64,000 nt of DNA, from positions 67,001 through 131,000 of the forward strand of contig PQWQ01000033.1 of the NCBI GenBank assembly GCA_002943765.1, given 5' to 3'. Both the position numbers and the translations under genes were made by a program. The stretch comes from Psoroptes ovis. Taxonomy: Eukaryota; Arthropoda; Arachnida; Sarcoptiformes; Psoroptidae. Position 1 is the stretch's first letter. Each line of letters begins with the position of its first letter. The notes under the pieces are model-generated. The model was not told where the DNA came from. It saw only the letters and a program-made list of their open reading frames with translations, and ran no database searches. Below are positions 12,279 through 24,400 of this stretch, piece by piece.

Positions 12279-13616
12279 TTAAAATGTTTTCTTTTGAACA
12301 ATACGCAACCCTTCATCATCATATTCTTTCCTCGATATCCACATTCGTTTGAATGAATCTAAACTAGCCAAAATACTTCCACCGATCCATGTTGAATATA
12401 GCCGTTCTTGTGGTGCACTGATACGTATTTTCACATCTTTCGGACCAATTTTTTTCACTTCATTCAGCAATCGATCACCGAAACCTTTAAATAATGTACT
12501 GCCACCGCTTAGAACAATATTTTGGTAGAATATTTTCCTTAAATCAATATCTGCTTTTTCAATACTTGATATAAGAATTTCATGTACACCTTCGAATTCA
12601 TGTCCGATTATTGATGGTCGAAAAAGAATTTCAGGTGCTCTCAGTCGTGGTAGTACACCGATTTCGACTGTACGGCCATCAGGTAAAACATATGATGTAT
12701 TTTCTAATTCTCCAGTACCACTCGGTATGGATCTATCATCATAAGTCCGTTGATGATTATTGGATAGGAAACAAATTTTTTCTTTGATTGTCTTTACAAC
12801 TTCAAATTCAGCTGTCGTATTGAATACTAAGCCTTCTTTACGGAGTAATAACTTCAAATGTCTAGTTACATCACGTCCAGCAACATCGGATCGTGTTATG
12901 GAAAGTGGTAGAGCAAAACCTTCATAAATAGGCACAGCTTGAGTGACACCATCACCGGAATCCAGTACAATACCAGTTGTACGGCCAGTTGCATATAAAC
13001 TTAGCACAGCTTGTATCGATATGAATAATGCTGGTACATTAAATGTTTCAAAGAAAATTTCTGCTGTTCTTTCACGATTTTGTCTTGGATTTATTGGTGC
13101 TTCTGTTTAATCATCAATGAAATCAAAAGATTAAGACCATATGGAATCGTGTGAAAGCTCACAAACCTGTTAATAGTACTGGATGTTCTTCAGAAAATGT
13201 TTGCAATTGTTCCTTCGAATAAATATAGTGCCATATTTTTTCCATTTCATTCCAATCGGTAACGATTCCATGTTCCATCGGATACTTGATCGACAATAAG
13301 CCACGATGTTCTTCAGCACGTCTTCCTAATTTCACAAAATTAATTTTCTTTAAGATTTCATTCAAATTGAAATTAAGAACAATTTACCAATAAAAAAATC
13401 TCCTTCTAATGCACCAGCCATCACACGTATATGCTTGGGTCGACCAACAAGATTGAGGAATATACCTTTTGGAATCGGGTCGCCAGCAAAACCGGCCTTT
13501 ATTACACCTTTTAAAATGATGAATTGATAAAATAAATGCTACTCTAATGAACAAGCATAAATACCTGAACCATTGTCGATGACAACAGGTTGATTGACCA
13601 TCATTGGTAATTCCAT
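12279..13616 (-). CDS. Arp1: Actin-related protein 1 (centractin), dynactin subunit
   Basis: Four exons: 13565-13616, 13388-13507, 13167-13325, 12279-13102; 384 aa against 376 in human ACTR1A. The actin-fold phosphate loops are clear: NQPVVIDNGSG near the start and VLDSGDGVT. The blocks EEHRGLLSIKYPMEHGIV, LLYNIVLSGGS-like (here IVLSGGSTLFKGFGDRLL) and the C-terminus KKTF are almost those of vertebrate Arp1, and distinguish it from actin and from other ARPs. Arp1 polymerises into the short filament that forms the backbone of dynactin, the cofactor of cytoplasmic dynein. All introns are 60-70 bp. It lies head to head with the DDAH-like gene. Confidence 0.97.
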
Positions 13617-14177
13617 TTTTTGATTATATTAATTATTGATTGTTTAATAATAATAATTGAAAATAATTATTTTAATGAACAACCTAACTATTACAAACAA
13701 ACTAAATATTAAATAACAATTGTGAAAATTCAACATTCAATCATTTTGTTTATGAATAACATATGATCCAATTTGACAGAAATGATGATTCAAATGACTA
13801 CGGATTGATTATCAATCAAATTAAACGATAATTAAATCAAAACTTTCAAAGTAAATAATAAATTACACATCCAGCCGATCCCCAGTGAGAATCCACGATG
13901 ACTATTTTTACCCAATTAGATCACGCATAGTAGAAATAGTCATACCTGGATTCGGTAATTATCTATATTTTTCGTAATGTTTTCAACACATCAACATCTG
14001 GCAGTGGCAGTATTATGAATTGCAGTATTGTTGCATTTATGTCAAATTAAAAATTTGTTTATTTTTGACGGATGCCTATCTACGCACACAGCAGCAGCTA
14101 ATCAAAACACAAAGCATCATTTCGGACACCTGTTCATTTTCGAATGTTTATGGAACTCATTTGATAATTCAAGGACC
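13617..14177. other. Divergent promoter region, Arp1 / DDAH-like gene
   Basis: About 560 bp between head-to-head start codons. It is AT-rich except for a less AT-rich block near 13870-13955 that contains a long imperfect hairpin. No transposable element copy is seen. Confidence 0.6.
13889..13953. ncRNA. Candidate miRNA-like hairpin
   Basis: A 65 nt segment folds on itself: left arm GAATCCACGATGACTATTTT pairs with right arm GAAATAGTCATACCTGGATT plus neighbours. About 22 base pairs form, with one mismatch, one bulge and one G-U wobble, around an 18 nt loop. It does not match a conserved miRNA seed that I recognise. A degenerate foldback transposon or a chance inverted repeat are alternatives. 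Confidence 0.3.
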
Positions 14178-15179
14178 ATGTTTTCATCATCATTTGGTCG
14201 CTATTCACATGCCATAGTGGTACGTGTTCCGGATAATTTTTGTGAAACACAATCCGGTTTGCTACAAGCTCGTCAAGAACATGAACGTTTCACCAAAACA
14301 TTACGATCACTTGGATTGGATGTGATTGAGCTGGCTGCTGATCCACAATTACCACATAGTGTTTTTGTTGAAGATACTGCCTTTACTGTTAATGGTACAG
14401 CGCTAATTTGTCGTCCTGGTCATCCTTCACGTGTTAAAGAGGTAAATCGAATTCGTTTTTCGAATTTAAGCAATCATAATTTTGATGATTTCGCACACAC
14501 AACAAGGTGGATACCATCCGGTCTATTTTAAGCCGAGAACTTAATCTTCCTTTGATTGAAATAACTGATCCTAAGGCGAAATTAGATGGCGGTGATATAT
14601 TATTTACTGGTCGTGAAATATTTGTTGGCGTTTCACAACGAACAAATCTAAATGGTGCATTAGCCGTAGCATCAGCATTTCCAGAATTCTACGTTACACC
14701 AATCAATGTTCCACGTAAAGTTCTTCATTTGAAATCATGTGTATCGATGGCCGGTCCTGATATTCTGGCTGTTAGTTCGTCGATGGAAGCACAAGAAATA
14801 CTAAGGGTTAGTCTCCATTATTATAAATCGAACGATTTAATTAATCATTTTAATTTTACCTAGCGAATCGCATCCGAAGCATCGTTTCCATATACGACAA
14901 TAACCGTCAATGATAATGAATCGGCCAATGTTCTGTACATAAATGGAACTTTGAGTAAGTCACATATTTTGGATTTGTTTCAAATACCATAATTTCTAAT
15001 TATCAAATTACTTCATAGTTCATCGGTCAGAATTTCCTCAAAGTGCTGCAATATTCGAGAATAAAGTCGATTATAAACGAATAGGAATTTCCACGTTTGA
15101 ATTGTGTAAAAATCAAGGAACACTAAGTTCATTGTGTATTTTGGTGAAGAAAAGTCGTCCACATCATACGATTGTTTGA
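14178..15179 (+). CDS. Dimethylarginine dimethylaminohydrolase (DDAH) family protein, catalytic Cys apparently replaced
   Basis: Four exons: 14178-14441, 14507-14806, 14864-14954, 15019-15179; 271 aa against ~285 in vertebrate DDAH. The ATG preceding FSSSFGRYSHAIV is chosen because it aligns with the family start. Family blocks are present: HSVFVEDTAF (acidic residue D66), ALICRPGHPSRVKEVD, LDGGDILFTGREIFVG and the catalytic His in VLHLKS (H162). DDAH hydrolyses asymmetric methylarginines, inhibitors of NO synthase, to citrulline using a Cys nucleophile in a G-x-L-T-C motif near the C-terminus. Here that stretch reads QGTLSSLCIL: Ser256 occupies the Cys position and a Cys lies two residues later (258). 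The protein may be inactive, or the later Cys may serve. A polyadenylation signal follows at 15308. Confidence 0.92.
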
Positions 15180-15307
15180 TTCATGAATTGGTCAATTGGT
15201 CCATATTTATGTCCCAAAGAGTGTCCAAATTATTGAACAAATCAAACGCCCTGAACAGAACATTCCTTAAAGTATTCAATGACATATGATTCTATTACAC
15301 ATTCACA

Positions 15308-15313
15308 AATAAA
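15308..15313 (+). terminator. Polyadenylation signal AATAAA of the DDAH-like gene
   Basis: Canonical AATAAA 129 bp after the stop codon, followed by T-rich sequence. It lies before the convergent WDR47 3' end. Confidence 0.6.
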
Positions 15314-15476
15314 GTTTTATTTAATATATAAATGAAATTATACAGATTTTACAATATATTTTTCAAATAATAAAATTATATATTTCAAATTGTTGCATGT
15401 CCCAGTGTGTATCAGTGTATGTTAGTTTCAAAGATTGATCAAATGCCCAATGAGAAATGTGATTTATCAAGTATAT

Positions 15477-18400
15477 TTATGGCTGTTCATAATCATCATC
15501 AGGTGGTAGCTGCCAAATGATTGCCGATTTATCAGCACTTGTACTTATGAAGGTGAATTCGTTCGGATTCCAACGACATTGAATGACTTTATCATTATGA
15601 CTAGCTATCGGTATACTTTGTAGTGGTTGTGTTAGATCACCTTGTAGATCTGTCAACACAATTCGATTATCATAGCTGCCAGTTAGTAAATAATATGCCT
15701 TGTTACTAAACCGTATCGTACGTACATCTGCAGTATGTGGATGAAATGTTTGAATCACACGACCACCACGCATATCATACAACATACAAGTGGAATCTTC
15801 ATGTCCAGACACTAATAATTTACCGGATGGATCGACACATACGGCGGCAACAGCGCCGCCAGGTTTATTTCGGGAGATTGTGGGACATGTAACAAAATTG
15901 ATACAACTATTTGTTCGCAGGTCCCAAAATCTTATGGTACGATCTTGTGAACCAGATACAAACATAGCACCACCCCATGTATACAGAGATAAAATTGGGG
16001 CAGAATGACCCGAAAGACTAAGAAATGGTGTAGCAGTTTCACAATCGGTAATATAAACTTTACAATCACCAGCACCAGCAGATAATAGAAGACTTGATCC
16101 ATTGGTAATGTCATCCATGAAACATAGATCACGTATCGTACCATCATGTGCATTCATTTCAAATTCACTGGTTGGACAATTACCGCTTTCTTGATTGAAT
16201 GGTAATAATTTTACAATTTTATCATTCGACCCAGTCGCTAGGAGATTTCCTAATTTGTTCCATGTTAAACTAGGTATAAAAATTTCAGACCCTTTAGTTT
16301 TAATCCAATTCAAAAATCTTCAAATACTCACCAATAAATGGATCCTCGATGATAATTGTTTCGTGTATGAATATCATTCGGCTGTATTGATCTAGGTGTA
16401 TTATCACTACTTTTTGATTGGTCGAATTCATGAAAAATGATTATTAATAATCGATCATTGATAGGGGACCAAGGATTTACAAATACCTTTTATTTTCTGG
16501 TGATGATTGATTATTGGTTGTATTATTTTCATAACGAAATATACGTAACAATTTTGAATTAGTACCGATTGCATAATATTTACCAGATGGATGAAATTCA
16601 CCCGTACGTATTGCTTGCTGATCATATATCGTGATTAATGGTTGAAATTTTATATGAGCCTGATTATCATTGGGGGCTAATATTTCATTCAAAGCAGTCG
16701 ATGATAATGATGAATGATCATGATGATGTCGCTCGGAAATATTTGACGGCAAAATCGGTGTCGATGTTCGATGATGGATTCCATGCTGTGTTTGACGAAA
16801 TGAATATAAATGAAAATCATTTAAATTATTGTTATTTTGAATTAAAATGAAACAAATGAATAAATAGTTAGTCAAAGTCAGCTAATCAGTCATAGTCATA
16901 GTCATCAATTGAATGATTGATTGAAATGTCATACAGCTTTCTTTTATTTTTTTCAAGTGAATATAAGATTTCAAAGAAAAGGCATGACTAAGATTGAAAG
17001 CAAACTCTTTAAGTATAAGATTCACCAATCAAGATTATTTTTTGATTAATCGAAATTTAAATATTGAAACCAATTGGTTATTGTTTATGGTTAGTCGTTT
17101 TAATTATAATTCAAACATATTTCAGCACACACCTTTTTGATGATTGTTTCAATGGCAAATGATCAATGTGTATTCGTGTGTGTCTGTGTATATTTGTGTG
17201 TGTGTGTGGATGTGGATTTTTCAAAATTTATTCTGGTCATAATTCAAGTTTTGATGCAATAATACAAGACATCACTGTATATGGGCCCCACAAATAATTC
17301 AAACAAACAAAAAAAATTGGTCAATTTCGAATGAGTTTTCCAGGGATATTTTTAACAAGGGTCAAAAACTTACAAATAATTTTGAATCGGCCAAATTATC
17401 CGGGTAAAATGATTTACAATTTAAATATTCACTCATACTTTCATCTGATTCACTGCCATCAACATCACCAGTATTATAGTTATTAGCATCGAAACTATAG
17501 CCTTCTTGTTGATAGGTTGTCAAAGGTTTAGATTTGAATGTGCTTGAATATTGTTTACTTATGTATGGTGGTTCATATTCTGTATCGGAATCGAATGCAT
17601 TCACTGCATATGACACACCTTTATTGGTGACATATGGCGATGTGAAATTATTGTTATGATCATCATATGATGATGATGGCTTAGTATAACCATTGTAATC
17701 ATCATCATCATCCGCATCAAACATTGATTTATATTTACGTCCACTTTGGGCATAACGATTTCTCGACGATGAAGCAGATGATGGTCGGCCGAGTGAATTA
17801 TAACGATAGTCATTGGTGGCATTATCATGACCAGCACTTTTCACGGAACTAGTATCTTCTTCCAAAAAACTAGCATCATGTGCACCAAGACTTTTGTTTA
17901 ATGCATTAAAATAATCATCTTCAATTTTAAGATTTGATGTCGATGAGGTACGTGATAGTGATGAATTGGAACGATATGGTGATTTCGATCGTAAACGTGG
18001 ACGTGTTAGGGAATGAGAATAATGACGATCAGATGTTGACCAACGATCACGACTCATTTTCAAATGTTAATTTAATACAATTCAATCAAATATTTTCACA
18101 TAAAATTTCAAACACGAATAACACCAAATCACTAATCACTAATCAAAAATATCTTCAAAATTCAAATTTAATCAACGAAAAAAGAACCTTATATACCTTC
18201 GCACCTTCGCACAAAGATTGGTACTACTGGATTTGATGCAATCATTTCATTAATTTGTCGAATGTGCGCGGCGGCAACAATCAAATATTCATTTGTGTTC
18301 ACTGTGTGTGTGTGAATGAATTCATCAACCAATCAACAAGTGAAATTAATTTTAGTGAATCAAAGTGAATTTGAAGAAGAAGAAAAACCCTGAAAATTTT

Positions 18401-21400
18401 AAAATGAGAAAAACACTCTCTACTGAGTGGTGATAACGTAAGTGTATGGATGTATGCGTAACAAGTTCAAGTTTTTCATAAAATGATTCTTCGACAATTA
18501 TTATATTTTGAAGAATTTCTCGCGTGTGTAGGTGACATTCTTCGAGAAAAAGCCAGGTAAAAATCAATATTTGTTGTTTGATTTTCTATTGTAATTATTC
18601 ATTCGAATTGATGAAATACCTCATCAACAACAATCAACTAATAATCAAATGAAAGAATGTTGATGCTGATGCTGAATGTAAATACAAATCAATGGAGAGA
18701 TGGACAGCAAAAAGTACTTTTTACCTTGGACATTTTTTTCAATTATTCATTCAAATTATTAGGTTGTCCGAAAAGTTCTAACTGATTTTCATGAACAACT
18801 CTATCGATTAAGCGGAATGAACTTTTCGGACAACATAATGTAAAACCTATGCAAATGAATCTAAAAAAAACCAACAAATACGAATACAAACAGACACTTT
18901 TCAAATATTCAAAAGTGCCTAATTGTCAATAAAAATGAATGAAATTTGATGAAGGAAACTAAATAAACAGAAACGAAAAAACATCACAATTGAATTGATA
19001 AACATTTTGAAAATTTTAAAAATTTTTTGATAAATTTTCATCATTATTAATAAACGGTTGTCCGCAAAGTTCTGGCCGATTTTCATGAACAACCCAATCG
19101 TGATTAAGCGTAATGAACTTTTCGGACAACCTCATATAATTAATGCCAATTGCAATCAAATATATAAAAAACAATCGTTTTGGAAGAGTATAACCTTGTC
19201 AAAACATTTTTTAACAAAATTTAAAATTTCTCAGAGTCATTTATTCATTGAAAAACAAATACCTGAATGATGTTCAATTGATGTTCATTTGGTGGTTGCT
19301 GTTGTTGACGAAATAATTTTGCCAGCATAATTTTATTCAAAACATCTTATAACAATGTTATTTGATAATTTTGAATTTTCAAAATTCTCAAACCAAAACA
19401 AACAAAGTCAAAATTTTTAAAATAAATTTTTTAATCAAATAAACAAACACAAACAATAATTGATTGAAATCTGAATCTGGGGCACTTGTCTATGACTATT
19501 GTTACTTTGTTAAATTTATTAAGTTGTCCGAAAAGTTCATTCCGTTTAATCCTATAGAGTTACACATTAAAATCGGCCAAAACTTTCCGGGCAACCTATT
19601 ATAATTGTAAATCCAAATCTAAATGATAATAATGACAAACAATAAACGATTTATACCTTTTCATAATCTGTAGAAATACATAAAATTAAGTCACTCAAAA
19701 TTGTCACATATACACAGAAAGCATAAAAATGTCAAACTAATAATAATAATTAAAAGAAAAAAAATTGAAAATCATTCATTTTGAATGAATAAATATTAAA
19801 GGTTGTTCGTAAAGTTTTGGCCGATTTTCATGAGCAACTCTATCGAATTAAGCGAATAAACTTTTCGGACAGCATAAAATAATTTAAACAAAAAAATCAA
19901 ATTTCAATCAAATCATTTTGTTTGTTTGTTTGTTGTTGTTGTTCAGTGTTATTTGATTTTTTGTGTGTCCACAAATGGAAATCAAAAATTTAAAAAAATT
20001 TCAAGGGGGTAATCGGAAACCATTTTTTGAAGAAAAGAATTTGAAGGGGAAATCAAATGAAACAATTGGCAATCAATGGTTGAATGCAATACCGTAGCAA
20101 CAAACAAACAAATACAAATCTACCCACGTTAATTCTCTCACAAAAATGGTAGGCGATTTTGGCTGCTGCTGAATCGATTCGAATCATTCATACATTTGAT
20201 TTCACTGATTTTCTTAACCATCTGGTTTGTTGATGGCAAATGCACCCCATCAAAAACCATTGAAAACGCCATTAAACGCCAACTAAAGCAGCGAATCGCA
20301 AAGCTTAAATCAAAGTAAATTCTACTTTTTTCTTTGGTGGCTGAATGGCTTGATACCACACCACCACCGATTATTCATTATCCTTGTATAGATGTTCATT
20401 AGATGCTGATTCAAAACACACAATGATTCAATGCATGAATGAATTCTAATGCAATTCTATGGCAACAATCGTATTTTTTAAACACATGCAAACATTAAAA
20501 ATACACATTTAAAACCATTTATTTGTAAAACCAGTTCAGAGGTTCGATGCACTTCAATGTTTTAATGCATTAATTTAATCACAGCAATTCTTTGCATACA
20601 AATGACAAGATTAAGTTATTTTTAAATAACCAAAAGGTTAAATCACCATTATTACTTTCGATTGTTCGAAACGAATGATGATTGGTCGATCGACAGGTGT
20701 TACCAGTAACAAAATTTCAACCTTGATCAGGTAATTTTGTTAAATGAAAAAAAAAAAAAATTTTGCCAAAAGAAATTTGCAAAATTATTTCAGCCGAAAA
20801 AAATTTGATTTGAAAAAATATTTCATATTTTTGACCTCGACACTACCGTTATGACTAATTAAATTTCACATTTTTTTTTTGTTTTTGTTTTTGCTGGATT
20901 TAAATTAAGTTAAATGAATGATTTTCAAAACAAAAACAAAATGATACTTTTGATAAACCAAATGGATTGATTGTGTAGGCTTTGAAAATACAAAATTTAA
21001 ATTTCAAGGCAAAATATCACACAAAACACACAACAATCAATAATTACTTATTCAAAATTAAATATTTAAGATGGACATTTATTTATTTAGATTGTCCGGA
21101 AAGTTTTGGCTGATTTTCAGCAGCAACTCTATCGGATTAAGCCAAATAAACTTTTCGGACAATCTAATTTTGTTAATTATAAATCCTTACTAATTGGATT
21201 TGGGTTATTTTTTAATTAAAATTGAATGAAATCAAAATCAATGAAACTCACATGACAAGATCGTAATGATAATGTTGAATGGCTCAGTAAACAATTCAAT
21301 GATTTACTAACATTATTCATTCGATTATTATTTCGATCAAAGAATTTATTTCGTAAATTCATTAGTCGTAAATGTTCACGCATAGGACAAATACGAAAAT

Positions 21401-24400
21401 GGTGAATGAATGATTGTTGCTGTGCTGGTGCTGGTGAATAACTCGAATAAAATGTTTGATCATGTCGATTGCTTGGGCTTGGATGATGATGAATCGGACA
21501 AAAGTGTTCACCAATCGATGATGATGATAGATTTGATGATTTCCAAATCATTTTTTCGATCAAAGAAATTTCTTAGAAATTTAATTGGTTCAAATACAAA
21601 TGAAAGACTATTGATTGTTTGATCGAGCGATTTCGCTTTAAGAAAGTCGAATTTGAATATTTGATAAGAAACTCATCAAGATATTTATAAGATTTTTTTC
21701 CACAAAGTGAAATTCATTGAATTCAAATGTATCAAAGACTATAGCGTTTGAAAGTGTCGAATATTCAAAAATTCATATGTCTAAATGGCTTCGAATCACC
21801 ATAAAAATAGTAAAAGTGAATAAAATGACTAATTACAATCACAACCAATAAATGAAAGTGAATCAAAAGAGAAAATATTGGAATTTTGACCAATTGTTTT
21901 TTGATATATATTGAAAGTTGTCCGAAAAGTTCATGACGCTTGATCACCAAAGAGTTGCTCATGAAAATCGGTCAAAACTTTTCGGACAACCAAAATAAAT
22001 GAAAATTATCAATCACAATACACATACAGACACAATTATTCGTTTAAATGAACATCTGAACATTATTTAATTGTTTTAATTGAAACAATTCATGGTCATA
22101 GATGCATTCAAATCTAAACAACAATAAACCAAGCAAATCAATACCAATAAATGTACTAAGAAAATAGAAACAATGGTCTCACATCACACACAGAGAAAAA
22201 TGGACAAATCACGAATTGTCATTGATCAATGGTGAAATGGTTAAATGAACAATCGGAAAAAATAATAAAATTTATCAATTGAAAAAACTCAAATATTAAG
22301 GTTGTCCGAAAAGTTCTGACCGATTTCGATGAACAACTCTATCGATCAAGTGGAATGAACTTTTCGGACAACCAAAATAATACAATTCCAAATCGTCGTG
22401 CGTATCATCATCATCATTTTTTTGGCTGGTGGCCACCATTATTTGTAACCATATGACCACAGCATCCATAAGACTATTCACTACTACTGAACATTAATCA
22501 AAAATTGAAAATTTGAATAAACATCAATCAATCAATCAGGGGAAAAAAATATTCAAAAAAATTCAGAAACGAATCACAAGTCGTGATTCATTGAAATTAT
22601 TAGATTGTCCGGAAAGTTTTCGGCCGATTATATCGTAGAAAATAATCGTGGAAAACCGGTAAGAACTTTTCGGACAACCTAATATATTTGCACTGATCGG
22701 GGTAAACGAATACAACAATCGAATTTAAATTAATTTAGAGGGGAAAAAAATTCGAATTTCGAATGAAATAATCAAAGAAATCGAACATACCTCAATCGAT
22801 TGATTACTACCACCACCATCATATTTACTTTTGTGATTTTGAATCAAATTGTTTGGCTGATTGTTATCCATCATCAAACCGATTTGACCTTTGGCTATAT
22901 TATCCATATGAGGATGATCAAAATCATCATTTTCATGTTGTTGATGAGTATTATTATTATTACGATCAACCCCACCGACAACCCCGACCCCAGCCAATTT
23001 CTTCTCATTTTTATTTAAACAATTGTTATTTGTTGCAGCAGCTGAATGCTGTCTATGGCTGGCCAATTTTTTCGATTCATTTCGATATTTTTCAGCTAAA
23101 TTTGATTGATTTTTGCCCGCATTATTTCTTCTGGAATGTCGGTAATTATTACGATGGCTCACAGTGTTCGATGATGGTCGATTCGATGATGATGGATTCG
23201 ATTTAGCATTTTGTTGCCATAATTTCAAATATGATGTTTGCATCATTGATGTATTATTATGATCCTCATCAGTCTTGATTGTTTGCTCACAATTATTATC
23301 TTCAATCATTTTGATTGTTACCATTGATGATACATCATAATCAACATCATCGATTGGTGTAGCTTTTTCACTGATTGTGGCCATTTTTGACAATGATGAT
23401 TCATCATCGTTTTCAACATTTGATTTCAATGATTTTGGTTTGATTATCAATGGAGGCTTACATCGATTTATTATGCTTCGATGCTCGAATAATCGATCAA
23501 TTGATTTATCCTCGGGTTCGTTTAATGGCGATTTGGCATTCGGATCTGGTTTGGGTTGTCGACGGTCACCACCATCATTGATTTTCAAATGAAATCCTGT
23601 AGCAGCCAATGTTGATGCGGTAAAGTGAGCGATATCACAAACTGACATGGTCATCAGATCTTTAGTATCAATAATGGTCGAATTCATCAGGCTAGCATTC
23701 AATGATTTTGACATGAGATCAGATGCTTTAATACGCCTGTATGGTACATCGATATGTGGAAATACTTTTGGTTTGATCGGTGTGGACAAAATCATTTCTG
23801 ACCATGATGCCATAAGGGCTGGTTTTTCATGTTTGGCTATCGATAATCTGGAAGAATCTAGGCCATTATTGGTTTCGGATTTATTTTGAATTGAATTATT
23901 TTTGGCATCGAATATTTGATTCAAACAATCGATTGTTGCTTGATTTAAGCATTGATATAAATCTATCATATGGTCATTTTCGTTGACAATACTATTAAAT
24001 ACATTTGGTTCAATTGATTCAACTTTGATTTTGTTTAGTTTTTGTAGAATGACATTTATACATAATTCATATTGTAACCCTTTGAACACTAAATTCATTA
24101 ACCGGTCATTTTTGGCAATCGATGAGGTGGATTTGGATTTTTCCCCTTCACTTTGCATAAATGGTTCAACTAATGGCCGAATATCATTAAAACATTTCAG
24201 TCGCCAACTATTCGGATTCCAATTTCGTAATTCTTCATCATCATTCAAATTGGGTAGGGTGAGTAATGAGCTCAAATGAGTATATTCATCTCGATCCGAA
24301 CAATAACGTTCTAAACATTCGAGACATTCGATTATATCTTGAACAGCAATTTCAATTGTTTGATATGGATTATTTGCTTCGGAACGAATACAAAGTAATT

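Noticed and set aside
20138..20359. Possible further WDR47 first exon
   Set aside because: Its GT donor would be in phase 2, not matching the phase-0 shared exon.
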